From NCBI RefSeq assembly GCF_937898475.1, contig NZ_CALEJS010000040.1, positions 1-64,000 on the forward strand: a stretch of DNA of 64,000 nt, in the 5' to 3' direction. Made by a program: the position numbers and the translations under genes. The notes under the pieces are model-generated. The model ran no database searches, was not told the DNA's origin, and saw only the letters and a list, made by a program, of their open reading frames with translations. The DNA is from an uncultured Chitinophaga sp. GTDB lineage: Bacteria; Bacteroidota; Bacteroidia; Chitinophagales; Chitinophagaceae. Every line of letters starts with the position of its first letter. Position 1 is the first letter of the stretch. Positions 36,056-44,220 of this stretch are shown piece after piece.

Positions 36056-36107
36056 AAGGTGAAAGGTGAAGAGTGAACCATACAATTCACTTTCACTTTT
36101 CACCTTC
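36056..36107. repeat. GGTGAAA imperfect palindrome between gap and pgk
   Basis: AAGGTGAAAGGTGAAGAGTG (36056-36075) pairs imperfectly with TTCACTTTCACTTTTCACCTT (36086-36106). It is a 7-mer word-repeat palindrome in the same style as elements B to F and lies between co-directional glycolytic genes. Confidence 0.7.
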
Positions 36108-36130
36108 CACTATAATAAATATGGCTTGTG

Positions 36131-37147
36131 TTATTTGGTGATCAGTCCTGCAAAGTACTTCACAGTACGTACAAGTTGAGAAACATAGCTCATTTCGTTA
36201 TCGTACCAGGAAACTGTTTTTACCAGCTGGGTATCGCCTACTGTTACGATCTTGGTCTGAGTAGCATCAAACAGGGAACCGAAGGTCATGCCTACGATGT
36301 CAGAGCTTACGATCTCATCTTCAGTATAACCATAAGATTCGTTGGCGGCTGCCTTCATGGTAGCGTTCACTTCTTCTACGGTTACTTTTTTTCCGAGGAT
36401 GGTGGTCAGTTCGGTGAGAGAACCGGTGATAGTGGGAACGCGTTGTGCGCCACCGTCCAGTTTACCTTTCAGTTCGGGCAGTACCAGTCCGATTGCTTTA
36501 GCAGCACCGGTGCTGTTGGGAACGATGTTGGCGGCAGCTGCACGTGCACGGCGCAGATCACCTTTGGCGTGCGGTGCATCCAGGGTGTTCTGGTCGTTGG
36601 TGTAAGCGTGGATGGTGGTCATCTGACCAGCCACGATACCGTATTTATCGTTCAGCACCTTTGCCATAGGAGCCAGGCAGTTGGTGGTGCAGGAAGCGCA
36701 GGAGATAACGGTTTCGCTACCATCCAGTGTTTCATGGTTTACATTGAACACGATGGTTTTGAGATCGCCGGTTGCAGGTGCAGAGATCACTACTCTTTTA
36801 GCGCCGGCAGTAAGGTGTGCTTCCGCTTTAGCTTTATCAGTAAAGAAGCCGGTGCACTCGATCACCACGTCGATACCGTGCTCTTTCCAGGGTATCTGAG
36901 CAGGATCTTTTTGAGCATATATTTTAACTTCATCGCCATTAACGGAGATAGCGCTTTCGCTGGAGCTAACTTCAGCGTCAAATCTACCTTGCGCGGAATC
37001 ATACTTCAACAGATGAGCCAGCACTTTGGGGCTGGTCAAATCATTGATAGCTACCACGTCAATACCGGGCATTTTGTAGATCTGGCGGTATACCAAACGG
37101 CCTATACGACCGAACCCATTAATACCGATTTTAAGAGTCGTTCCCAT
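36131..37147 (-). CDS. gap: Glyceraldehyde-3-phosphate dehydrogenase, type I
   Basis: GAPDH converts glyceraldehyde-3-phosphate with NAD and phosphate to 1,3-bisphosphoglycerate. The 338-residue protein starts MGTTLKIGINGFGRIGRL with the Rossmann GxGxxG. The catalytic cysteine is Cys153 in SCASCTTNC and the C-terminal WYDNEMSY is present. ATG at 37147 is the right start; the 21 codons upstream are not family sequence. It is followed by pgk in the same direction. Confidence 0.96.
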   Translation of the reverse strand: MGTTLKIGINGFGRIGRLVYRQIYKMPGIDVVAINDLTSPKVLAHLLKYDSAQGRFDAEVSSSESAISVNGDEVKIYAQKDPAQIPWKEHGIDVVIECTGFFTDKAKAEAHLTAGAKRVVISAPATGDLKTIVFNVNHETLDGSETVISCASCTTNCLAPMAKVLNDKYGIVAGQMTTIHAYTNDQNTLDAPHAKGDLRRARAAAANIVPNSTGAAKAIGLVLPELKGKLDGGAQRVPTITGSLTELTTILGKKVTVEEVNATMKAAANESYGYTEDEIVSSDIVGMTFGSLFDATQTKIVTVGDTQLVKTVSWYDNEMSYVSQLVRTVKYFAGLITK

Positions 37148-37236
37148 TTTAACACTGTTTGAATTGAAAAATAGAGACGCGAATTTACAAGGTATACCGG
37201 TATAAATCAATAGAAATTTGCGTTAAGCAAATATTT

Positions 37237-37267
37237 TTTGGAAATATCAAAAGAGGTATTACCTTTG
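37237..37267 (+). promoter_or_regulatory. Promoter of the first tRNA-Glu
   Basis: TTTG (37237-37240), 19 bp, TACCTTTG (37260-37267): a full consensus promoter. The tRNA begins 21 bases later. The leader shares the word ATCCCAAA with that of the second copy. Confidence 0.75.
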
Positions 37268-37287
37268 CAATCCCAAAGAAAAAGAAT

Positions 37288-37359
37288 GCCGCGTTGGTCA
37301 AGGGGTTAAGACGCATCCCTTTCACGGATGAATCACGGGTTCGATTCCCGTACGCGGTA
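37288..37359 (+). tRNA. tRNA-Glu (UUC), copy 1
   Basis: A 72-base cloverleaf: acceptor GCCGCGT with ACGCGGT (first pair G-U), D arm GTC/GAC, anticodon arm CATCC-CTTTCAC-GGATG with anticodon TTC, and T arm ACGGG-TTCGATT-CCCGT. CCA is not encoded. It is identical to the copy at 39536-39607. Confidence 0.95.
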
Positions 37360-37370
37360 CGAAAAGTTGT

Positions 37371-37400
37371 AAAAAGGTCGCCAGAAGGCGGCCTTTTTTT
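37371..37400 (+). terminator. Terminator after tRNA-Glu copy 1
   Basis: AAAAAGGTCGCC (37371-37382) pairs with GGCGGCCTTTTT (37387-37398) with one G-U pair and a 4-base loop, followed by T's. It starts 11 bases after the tRNA. Confidence 0.85.
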
Positions 37401-37555
37401 ATTGTTTCCTTACCTCAACAGCGATGCTGTAAACCGTCAGTAGGACTTAGAAATCACGTGTAAACTTCAAACAGGATCTTATAACAGCTCGTGTAAACCT
37501 ATATCAGGACTAGACCCCTTACCAGCGCCTGCAGCCTCCGATCCCGATCCAAACC

Positions 37556-37684
37556 CGATCCGGGTCCCGGTCTCTCCCATATATGTCCCATATCAGTCCC
37601 AAAGATGTCCCATTCCTTATAAAGGAGTGGAACATCTTTGGGATGACTTTGAGACAGGACTGGGGTAAACCGGGACCCGGATCG
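37556..37684. repeat. 129-bp near-palindrome
   Basis: The outer arms are a perfect 16-bp inverted repeat, CGATCCGGGTCCCGGT (37556-37571) with 37669-37684. The inner arms are an 11-bp perfect pair (CCCAAAGATGT 37598-37608 with 37632-37642) around a hinge (CCTTATAAAGG). It could form a long cruciform or RNA hairpin. It lies between the first tRNA-Glu and the DHFR-like fragment, and is not coding. Confidence 0.75.
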
Positions 37685-37732
37685 AACAAACACCGAACAA
37701 ACATCGCACTTCCCCTCTGCAAAGCCCCGTTT

Positions 37733-37891
37733 TCACCGCTTATAGACGAATACTGCCTGGCGGTTCACCCGGTAACACTGGGACAGGGTCTACCCATCTT
37801 CAGCGATCTGGCAAAACCGTTTGACCTGAAACTGGTAGATGCGAAAGCTTTCCCCGGCGGCATTGTTGTTCACACTTATCAGCCCGCATAA
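37733..37891 (+). pseudogene. C-terminal remnant of a RibD_C / dihydrofolate-reductase-like protein
   Basis: The frame ends in DEYCLAVHPVTLGQGLPIF...AFPGGIVVHTYQPA, the end of RibD_C-domain reductases (usual form DEY-L-VHPVVLGQG-PLF). Only about the last 50 of around 180 residues remain; upstream bases are the palindrome and unrelated sequence. There is no start, so this is a truncated gene. It may have been cut when the palindrome or tRNA segment was inserted or duplicated. Confidence 0.7.
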
Positions 37892-37914
37892 CGTGCTGCG
37901 GCTGGCTATCCTGC

Positions 37915-39417
37915 TTACAGGTATTTTTTATCCAGCAACAGCTTTTTCCATACCAGGTATCCGTCGCCGGTAAGATGTAAGCCGTCATTGGTGTACTGTT
38001 TATTTAACCGGCCTTCACTATCCAGGAAAGCGTGGTAGAGATCAACATAGGTGCAGCGCTGTTCGCGGGCCAATTGCTGCAGATAAGCGTTGATCGCATC
38101 AATGTGCGCTTCCTTACGCTGGTGGCGCGGAAATTGCGGGAAGGTGCCGTTGGTGGGCAGCAAACTCTGTATATAGATAGCGGCATCCGGTAAAGCGGTG
38201 CGCAGCCGTTGTATAATGGTGGTGTAATTTTGTATGATCACACTGTCCGGGATATTTGCGGCGATATCGTTGATGCCGATCATAATAAAGACCTTTGCAG
38301 GTTTGCGTTTGATCACCTCATCCAGGCGGTTGAGGATGCCCCGTGTTCTGTCTCCACTGATGCCTCGGTTCTTTATCTTATTGTTTTTGAACAGGTCTGC
38401 CCATTCCGCAAAATCGGTGATGCTGTCGCCCAGGAAAATGATCTCTCCTGTTTCCGTATCGGGGATCAGCCTGAACAGGGACACTTTCTGGCGGTAATAA
38501 GTAGTGCTGTAACTGGTATCATATTGCTGCACCCCCGCTGTACTTTCTGCCTTCTCTATAATATGCAGCGGCACCTGCTCTTTGCCCTGGATGGCATTCT
38601 GCATGAAACGGTCCATCTCTTTGAACTTGCTGGACATGTAGCCGCTTACTTCGTGCCCTTTGCCTTCATAGGTATACAGTGTTACCGGGAGGTTCTCTTT
38701 CTGCATTTCAGTGAAGATGGTATGAGAGCCGGACATGATCACCCAACCAGGGGCTGTTGCATCGCAGTAATGATGCCCTGCAGTGGCGTAGGGCACCAGC
38801 TCGTCTTTGGTGCCGTGCATCATCAGCAGGGGCAGCGCGGGTTTACTGTATACGCGGTTCATATCCAGCACAGCGCCTGCGAAAGACATGAGACCGGCGT
38901 AGCGGAAAGTTTTATACGTGGTATCCCCTGCTTTTACAAAGGGATTGAATACAAGATTCAATACGGTTTCAGCACCGGCGCTGCTTCCCGCCAGGATTAA
39001 TTTGCTGGTGTCTACCTGTAAGGCGGAAGCATGTTGACGCAGGTAAGTAGTTGCATCCCAGGTATCTTCTACCGCCAGGCGGATAGCTTTCATTTTCTCC
39101 GGCAACACTGTTTCGCAGCCAAAGCTCCTGCCCTTCAGATACAGGCGGTATTTAATCACGAAAATGTTGTAACCCATTTTTGACAGGCCTTCTGCAAAAG
39201 TAGCCTGCCCTGCGGGGTCACCGCCGGTAAAGCCGCCGCCATGTACAAAGAGTACCGAAATACCGTTGGAGGCGGTACGGGGAAGGTAGTGATCAAACCA
39301 GAGTGTATCCGTACCCTTTATAGCGTATACCGTACGGGAAGGTTGTTGTGCAGATAAGTACAAAGGCAATGATAACATTACCCATAATGCAAGACCGTGG
39401 AACTTTTTACTATTCAT
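37915..39417 (-). CDS. Exported double esterase: alpha/beta hydrolase fused to SGNH hydrolase
   Basis: The 500-residue protein has a signal peptide (to about residue 24). Domain one (about 30-280) is an alpha/beta esterase with oxyanion HGGGF (59-63), nucleophile Ser146 (GSSAG), Asp205 and His255. Domain two (about 310-500) is a SGNH/GDSL hydrolase with GDSITDF (Ser332), GIND (Asn383) and DGLH (Asp478, His481). Both domains keep their catalytic residues. It likely deacylates a carbohydrate or similar substrate in two ways. ATG at 39417 is used; a longer frame would run into the second tRNA-Glu on the other strand. Confidence 0.85.
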   Translation of the reverse strand: MNSKKFHGLALWVMLSLPLYLSAQQPSRTVYAIKGTDTLWFDHYLPRTASNGISVLFVHGGGFTGGDPAGQATFAEGLSKMGYNIFVIKYRLYLKGRSFGCETVLPEKMKAIRLAVEDTWDATTYLRQHASALQVDTSKLILAGSSAGAETVLNLVFNPFVKAGDTTYKTFRYAGLMSFAGAVLDMNRVYSKPALPLLMMHGTKDELVPYATAGHHYCDATAPGWVIMSGSHTIFTEMQKENLPVTLYTYEGKGHEVSGYMSSKFKEMDRFMQNAIQGKEQVPLHIIEKAESTAGVQQYDTSYSTTYYRQKVSLFRLIPDTETGEIIFLGDSITDFAEWADLFKNNKIKNRGISGDRTRGILNRLDEVIKRKPAKVFIMIGINDIAANIPDSVIIQNYTTIIQRLRTALPDAAIYIQSLLPTNGTFPQFPRHQRKEAHIDAINAYLQQLAREQRCTYVDLYHAFLDSEGRLNKQYTNDGLHLTGDGYLVWKKLLLDKKYL

Positions 39418-39486
39418 GAATTGATGATTTTCTACATTAGTACAGCTACTGCAATAATGGAAAAAATCGGGGGAATTTTTAAAAAA

Positions 39487-39517
39487 TTTGGTATTTGATT
39501 TCTTTTGGTTACTTTTG
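39487..39517 (+). promoter_or_regulatory. Promoter of the second tRNA-Glu
   Basis: TTTG (39487-39490), 19 bp, TACTTTTG (39510-39517), then the tRNA 18 bases on. The leader has ATCCCAAA as in copy 1, so the promoter region is part of the duplicated unit. Confidence 0.75.
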
Positions 39518-39535
39518 TCATCCCAAAAACGAAAC

Positions 39536-39607
39536 GCCGCGTTGGTCAAGGGGTTAAGACGCATCCCTTTCACGGATGAATCACGGGTTCGATTCCCGTA
39601 CGCGGTA
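39536..39607 (+). tRNA. tRNA-Glu (UUC), copy 2
   Basis: Identical in all 72 bases to copy 1 at 37288-37359, with anticodon TTC in CTTTCAC and no encoded CCA. It has its own promoter and terminator. Confidence 0.95.
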
Positions 39608-39609
39608 CA

Positions 39610-39650
39610 AAAGAGGGAATTTTCAGCTAAGGCCTGGAAATTCCCTCTTT
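39610..39650 (+). terminator. Terminator after tRNA-Glu copy 2
   Basis: A perfect 13-bp stem AAAGAGGGAATTT (39610-39622) with 39638-39650, followed by CATTTT, starts 3 bases after the tRNA. Confidence 0.8.
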
Positions 39651-39702
39651 CATTTTACCCCACCGCCTGCAGCCTGCGTACAAACCTTCTGATACTTCCC
39701 TA

Positions 39703-40608
39703 TTAAAACCGCCATTGCAGCCCTACAGCAGTATAGACAGATCCCCGGAAAGAATATCCTTTATCCTGGAAGATCGTCTTCAAACTCCTGTCGGTTATCT
39801 GCGCGGTACGTGTAGCATTGAATCCGAATGTGAGCGGGATGGTGGCGTGCTTCCCCACCTTAATTTCCGGGCGCAATCCGAAAATAACATACTGATGCGT
39901 GAATATTTTATTCTTCCCCTCCTGCTCCAGTAATGCCATCTGTCCGTTCACCTCCATTACCAGGTTGAGCCTGAAGTTGGAATTAAAATGATAACCTGCC
40001 GCCACTTCAAGACCATCCCTCAGCGAAGCCTGTACTGAATAACGACCGGCCGTTCTCCAGTTAAGGTAAAAGGCGGGAAACAGCATGGGAAACCCGAAAG
40101 AATTGTTTAATGCAAGACCGGCGCCCAGGTCAAGGTTCGGTTTCAGGTGACGGATAAACACGGCACTAACACTGCCCAATACATGCCTGAACTGTACCTG
40201 AGACAAATTTGCACCTGGCATAAAGATGCCGCCACCAACACCGGCTCTGAGTGACCAGCGCTCATTCAGCGGCCGCAGGTAATTTAAGCTCACCCCTGCA
40301 TTCAGAACTTTGTCCACCACCAGGGGTTGGGTAAAATTCTTATTGTTAAGATCAACATAGGCTCCGCCAATACTGACAGACCATATGGTTGGACGATTCC
40401 ATTCGTTCATTTTCCTGGATAACGGTATGTTGACACCCGCCTGGTAAACTACTGCCGAACCTTTGCTGTTGCCTATCCGGTGACTGGAATCGCCTTCAGT
40501 CATCTGGTAACCGGAAGTCCCGAAATATTCGGTCTTAAAGAAAGCCTGTGCATTGCCTTTAGAAGCAGCGATCCCTATAATACACACACCTATCAATAAT
40601 GATCTCAT
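39703..40608 (-). CDS. Outer-membrane beta-barrel-like protein, unknown function
   Basis: A 301-residue protein with a signal peptide (to about residue 20). It is rich in alternating strands with aromatic ends (WSVSIGGAYVDL, GVSLNYLRPLNERWSLRAGVGGG) and ends in LQWRF, a typical outer-membrane C-terminus. I do not recognise the family. It is divergent from the LytS/LytTR/AraC run and could be its target; that is inference. Confidence 0.6.
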   Translation of the reverse strand: MRSLLIGVCIIGIAASKGNAQAFFKTEYFGTSGYQMTEGDSSHRIGNSKGSAVVYQAGVNIPLSRKMNEWNRPTIWSVSIGGAYVDLNNKNFTQPLVVDKVLNAGVSLNYLRPLNERWSLRAGVGGGIFMPGANLSQVQFRHVLGSVSAVFIRHLKPNLDLGAGLALNNSFGFPMLFPAFYLNWRTAGRYSVQASLRDGLEVAAGYHFNSNFRLNLVMEVNGQMALLEQEGKNKIFTHQYVIFGLRPEIKVGKHATIPLTFGFNATRTAQITDRSLKTIFQDKGYSFRGSVYTAVGLQWRF

Positions 40609-40757
40609 AAACTTTAAATAAATGTTTCCACTAATTCAGACGTTCGTGATCGTCCATTTAAAGCAAAGGTGAACCGCGTAGCTGCCCCATAGAAATTGTT
40701 TTGACCGATGGGCGTTTGGCTTTGACCCCTGGTAAGCCGGCTGTGAACGATTAGGAT

Positions 40758-40765
40758 TAACTTTG
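40758..40765 (+). promoter_or_regulatory. Possible -7 box for a leaderless kinase mRNA
   Basis: TAACTTTG ends 4 bases before the ATG at 40770, so transcription would start at or next to the start codon. No good -33 box lies 19-21 bp upstream, which weakens the call. Confidence 0.35.
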
Positions 40766-40769
40766 CCGC

Positions 40770-41786
40770 ATGACGCTTCTGAAAAAATACGACCGGTTTG
40801 TGATCCTGATCTGGATCTTTCTGACCATCGTTTTCTGGTTTCGGTACATACCAGACTCCTCTGTGCTGGAGGGCGGTTTACTTGCGTGCTGCATCATGTT
40901 ATGTTTATACCCATTCACCACTTATCTCAGCACCACCCTCCTGCAAAAGGCGCTCAGGCAAAAGCAGATGCTGTTGTTTGCCGGGCAGTTTTTCCTGGTA
41001 TCAGCCATATCTGCGTTATGGATACCTGCTATCCTGCATGGTTTTCTCTACCTGGAACAAAGCGGGTTGCTGCCTTCCTCAGACCTGTTGCTCGGAAGAA
41101 ACCGCTTCGGCATTATGTATATAAATGCACTGCTGGTGGCCTTGTTTGTGAACTTCGGATTCTGCGGACTACGATTCCACGAAGAAAGTATGAAACTGCA
41201 TGAAGCACTGGTGGAATCTCAATTACGGATACTGCAGCAACAGATCAGTCCTCATTTTATGTTCAATGTGCTGAACCATATTAATATCCTGATGCAGGAG
41301 GATGTAAACCTGGCATCATCATTACTGATCAGGTATTCCAAGATATTGCGCTATCAGCTGGACAGCAATAAAAACAGTAAGGTGAGTATTGCGCAGGAAG
41401 TACAGTTCCTCAAAGACTTTATCGAGATAGAAAAAGTGAGGTGGGGCGATGAGCTCACCATCAATTGCTCGTGGAAGATAGAAGATATGCAAAAAACATT
41501 TCCTCCTTTATTATTGATCACCTTCATTGAAAATGCATTTAAACATGTGGCCCGCGGAATATCAGAAATGGTGTACGTTAACATCGCTTTTGAACAAATG
41601 GCCAACTCTGTTAGTCTGGAGGTAGAGAACTCCAAATCAGGCATTCAGCAGGAAAAAGATCCCGTTTCGGGTATTGGATTGGAGAATGTGAAAAAACGCC
41701 TGGAACTGCTTTACGGAGAACATTATGACCTCACCATCCGGGATGCCGAAACAACTTATTATACCAAACTGGTTGTCAAATTATAA
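40770..41786 (+). CDS. LytS-type histidine kinase
   Basis: The 338-residue protein has four predicted membrane segments in its first 150 residues. The His_kinase domain follows with QQQISPHFMFNVLNHINIL (phospho-histidine in SPH) and an ATP domain (FIENAFKHV, SGIGLENVKKRLELLYG). It senses an unknown signal at the membrane and signals to the LytTR regulator 5 bp downstream. Confidence 0.88.
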   Translation: MTLLKKYDRFVILIWIFLTIVFWFRYIPDSSVLEGGLLACCIMLCLYPFTTYLSTTLLQKALRQKQMLLFAGQFFLVSAISALWIPAILHGFLYLEQSGLLPSSDLLLGRNRFGIMYINALLVALFVNFGFCGLRFHEESMKLHEALVESQLRILQQQISPHFMFNVLNHINILMQEDVNLASSLLIRYSKILRYQLDSNKNSKVSIAQEVQFLKDFIEIEKVRWGDELTINCSWKIEDMQKTFPPLLLITFIENAFKHVARGISEMVYVNIAFEQMANSVSLEVENSKSGIQQEKDPVSGIGLENVKKRLELLYGEHYDLTIRDAETTYYTKLVVKL

Positions 41787-41791
41787 GTATT

Positions 41792-42544
41792 ATGGGAGAT
41801 GTACTGTTAAAACAAACAAGCAGCCTGCGCTTAAAATGCCTTGTTGTGGATGATGAACCGGTGGCCATAAAAGGGGTGGTTAACTTTATTAAACAGCTGG
41901 ACTTCCTGGAAGTGGCAGACACCTGCACTTCTGCCATTAAAGCAACGGAGATCCTGAAAGCGAAAGATATTGACCTGATGTTCCTGGACATCAATATGCC
42001 CATGCTATCCGGACTTGAGTTCCTGCAGTCTTTGGAAAAATCTCCACTCACCATCTTAACCACCGCTTACTCAGAACATGCACTGGAAGGCTTCCGCCTG
42101 AATGTAGTGGACTACCTGATGAAGCCGCTGGAGTTTCAGCGTTTCTTCCAGGCAGCAAACAAGGCACTGGGCATATACCAATCGCGGCTTGTTCTGCAAA
42201 ACACGAAGGAAGGTGCAGATGCAGATATGTATATCCGGCAGGGCGACAGCTTTCAGCGAATTAACTGGCAGGATATCCTGTTTGTGGAAGGCATGCAGAA
42301 TTACCTGAAACTGCACTTTAAAGAAAAGACCTTCATTATCCATCAGACTATGAGCTCCCTGGAAGAAATGCTGCCTAAAGACTCTTTCTTCAGGATCCAT
42401 CAATCCTACCTGATCAACACGCATAAGATTGATGCTATTTCCGGCGGGCGGGTTTTTATTAATGGTAAACAGCTCCCCCTTTCACGCCACAGGAAAGAAG
42501 CGCTGCTGAAAGCGGTGGTGTACATTAAGCTGATCAGTAAATAA
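41792..42544 (+). CDS. LytTR-family response regulator
   Basis: A 250-residue cytoplasmic regulator: receiver domain with Asp66 (FLDINMP), then a LytTR DNA-binding domain (INWQDILFVEGMQNYLKLHF, FFRIHQSYLINTHKID). It is 5 bp after its kinase and is followed 25 bp later by an AraC regulator, so the three are probably one operon. Confidence 0.9.
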   Translation: MGDVLLKQTSSLRLKCLVVDDEPVAIKGVVNFIKQLDFLEVADTCTSAIKATEILKAKDIDLMFLDINMPMLSGLEFLQSLEKSPLTILTTAYSEHALEGFRLNVVDYLMKPLEFQRFFQAANKALGIYQSRLVLQNTKEGADADMYIRQGDSFQRINWQDILFVEGMQNYLKLHFKEKTFIIHQTMSSLEEMLPKDSFFRIHQSYLINTHKIDAISGGRVFINGKQLPLSRHRKEALLKAVVYIKLISK

Positions 42545-42569
42545 GTGGCTTTTGTCGTAACTTTCCTTC

Positions 42570-43520
42570 GTGATCTTCCATGAGTTTCCCGATCTCAGCT
42601 GGCTAAAACACCAGATTGCCCACGGCTTCAGCAACCGCCTGGGATGGGGAAATCTTCCGCTTGAAACAGACGGTTTTCCCAGTGTCATTATCCATACAAA
42701 GGTCAAAGCATGTTTCCGTCCTGATATCAAAGGGCCCTTTTCCTTTTTCCTGAATTTACAGGGCAACAGTTTTTGCAGTGTAGAGCGGCAGACTACCCGC
42801 ATTGACGAAGAACATTATTTTGTAAGTAACCGCTCCCAGTTGTACACGCTGGAGATGAAAGAAGGCGCCGGTAGTACTGAAACGTTTAATATTCATTTCG
42901 GGGAGATCTTCAGTGAATCTGTATTGCATGCACTTATCACACCCGCCCACAGGATACTGGATGCAGGCACTGAAAAACAACTATCTCCTGTTCTGTTCTT
43001 TAACCAGTTACACCGGCGGGATGCCACCTTTAACGCGCTGATCCGGTCCATCATGGTTGCGCAACAGGAAGCAAAACCAGACAAACTGCGGTTTGAAGAA
43101 CAGCTGAGTTCCCTCCTGTCGTATCATTTGCAGCAGCACCAACACATTGCACAGATCATCCATCAGCTGCCACCCGTTAAAAAAGCTACGCGCATCGAAC
43201 TTTACAAACGCCTTTCCCGCGCCATGGATGTACTCCGCTCAGGCTTTTGCGGCACAGTAAGTCTTGACCTGCTTGCAGCGGAGGCATGCCTTTCCAAATA
43301 TCATTTTCTACGCCTTTTCCGCCAGGCTTATGGCTTATCGCCCTATCAATATATGCAGGAGCTCCGGATTGAAAAAGCCAAAGAGCTGCTTGCACATTCT
43401 GCTGTTCCCATAGCAGCTATTGCCGACCTGCTGGGGTTTGACAACAGCCAATCTTTCAGCCGGCTCTTTTTCCGGAAGATGCGGTGCTATCCTTCCCAAT
43501 ACCGCCTCCTGGTAAAATAG
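42570..43520 (+). CDS. AraC-family transcriptional regulator
   Basis: The 316-residue protein ends in a double helix-turn-helix AraC domain (LDLLAAEACLSKYHFLRLFRQAYGLSPYQYMQELRI, IAAIADLLGFDNSQSFSRLFFRK). The N-terminal 200 residues look like a cupin-type sensor region. The likely start is GTG at 42570; no early ATG is in frame. It is third in the LytS/LytTR operon. Confidence 0.85.
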   Translation: MIFHEFPDLSWLKHQIAHGFSNRLGWGNLPLETDGFPSVIIHTKVKACFRPDIKGPFSFFLNLQGNSFCSVERQTTRIDEEHYFVSNRSQLYTLEMKEGAGSTETFNIHFGEIFSESVLHALITPAHRILDAGTEKQLSPVLFFNQLHRRDATFNALIRSIMVAQQEAKPDKLRFEEQLSSLLSYHLQQHQHIAQIIHQLPPVKKATRIELYKRLSRAMDVLRSGFCGTVSLDLLAAEACLSKYHFLRLFRQAYGLSPYQYMQELRIEKAKELLAHSAVPIAAIADLLGFDNSQSFSRLFFRKMRCYPSQYRLLVK

Positions 43521-43583
43521 CAATTCTGGTTATCCGTCAGATGATCTGCCATCGGAACTTTGTAGCACACATACAATGTAACT

Positions 43584-44210
43584 ATGCTCAGACTCACTTT
43601 TCAAAAAATGGCCATTGTGCTTATTGCATGGCTTATACTGCTCGGTATATTATCCGTGCGGGGCTTTTTTGCCGACTTCTCTCACCTGCCTCCGCGCCTG
43701 GCGCTGGCATTGTTGCCGCCCTTACCTGCGGTACTATTGCTGCTCCGCTCTGGTGCGGGCAAACGGCTGCTGCAGCACATCCAGCCACAATGGCCGGTCT
43801 ACCTGCAGTCTTTCCGGATCCTGGTTGAAATAGGCATATGGATATTGGTGCGCAGGGGAGCACTACCCCCGCAAATGAGTTTTGAAGGACGCAATTTTGA
43901 CATCATGAGCGGCCTGCTGGCCTTCCCGGTAGGCTACTATTGTTTTGTAAAGAAGAGCTGGCCGCCCCTGATAGCGCTGTTGTATAATATTACGGGGCTG
44001 CTAATGCTGATTAATATTGTCAGTATCTCCGCGCTCTCCATGCCTGGCCCCCTACGTGCGTTTCATCATCCGCCCGATAGCTCCCTGCTGACCCGGTTCC
44101 CGTTTATTTATCTGCCAGGTTTGCTGGTGCCCCTGGCTTATGCCCTGCATATCTTCTCCCTGCGCCAATGGAGGTATTTTATTCCTGCCGTGCGATCGCT
44201 TTTTTTGTAA
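43584..44210 (+). CDS. Multi-pass membrane protein, unknown function
   Basis: The 208-residue protein has about six hydrophobic segments (for example AIVLIAWLILLGILSV, LALALLPPLPAVLLLL, IMSGLLAFPVGYYCF, YLPGLLVPLAYALHIF). I do not recognise the family. It is 10 bp upstream of the MscS start, so the two are co-transcribed and may share a membrane-stress role. Confidence 0.65.
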   Translation: MLRLTFQKMAIVLIAWLILLGILSVRGFFADFSHLPPRLALALLPPLPAVLLLLRSGAGKRLLQHIQPQWPVYLQSFRILVEIGIWILVRRGALPPQMSFEGRNFDIMSGLLAFPVGYYCFVKKSWPPLIALLYNITGLLMLINIVSISALSMPGPLRAFHHPPDSSLLTRFPFIYLPGLLVPLAYALHIFSLRQWRYFIPAVRSLFL

Positions 44211-44220
44211 TTTTAACACC

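Noticed and set aside
37148..37210. Longer start for gap
   Set aside because: The upstream 21 codons do not match the family; MGTTLKIGINGFGRIG at 37147 is the normal N-terminus.
37583..37891. Intact 102-residue protein ending in RibD_C sequence
   Set aside because: Its first half is translated palindrome; only the last 50 residues match a family, so it is a remnant.
39418..39573. N-terminal extension of the double esterase
   Set aside because: The extra 52 codons run opposite to tRNA-Glu copy 2 and its promoter; a signal peptide begins at 39417.
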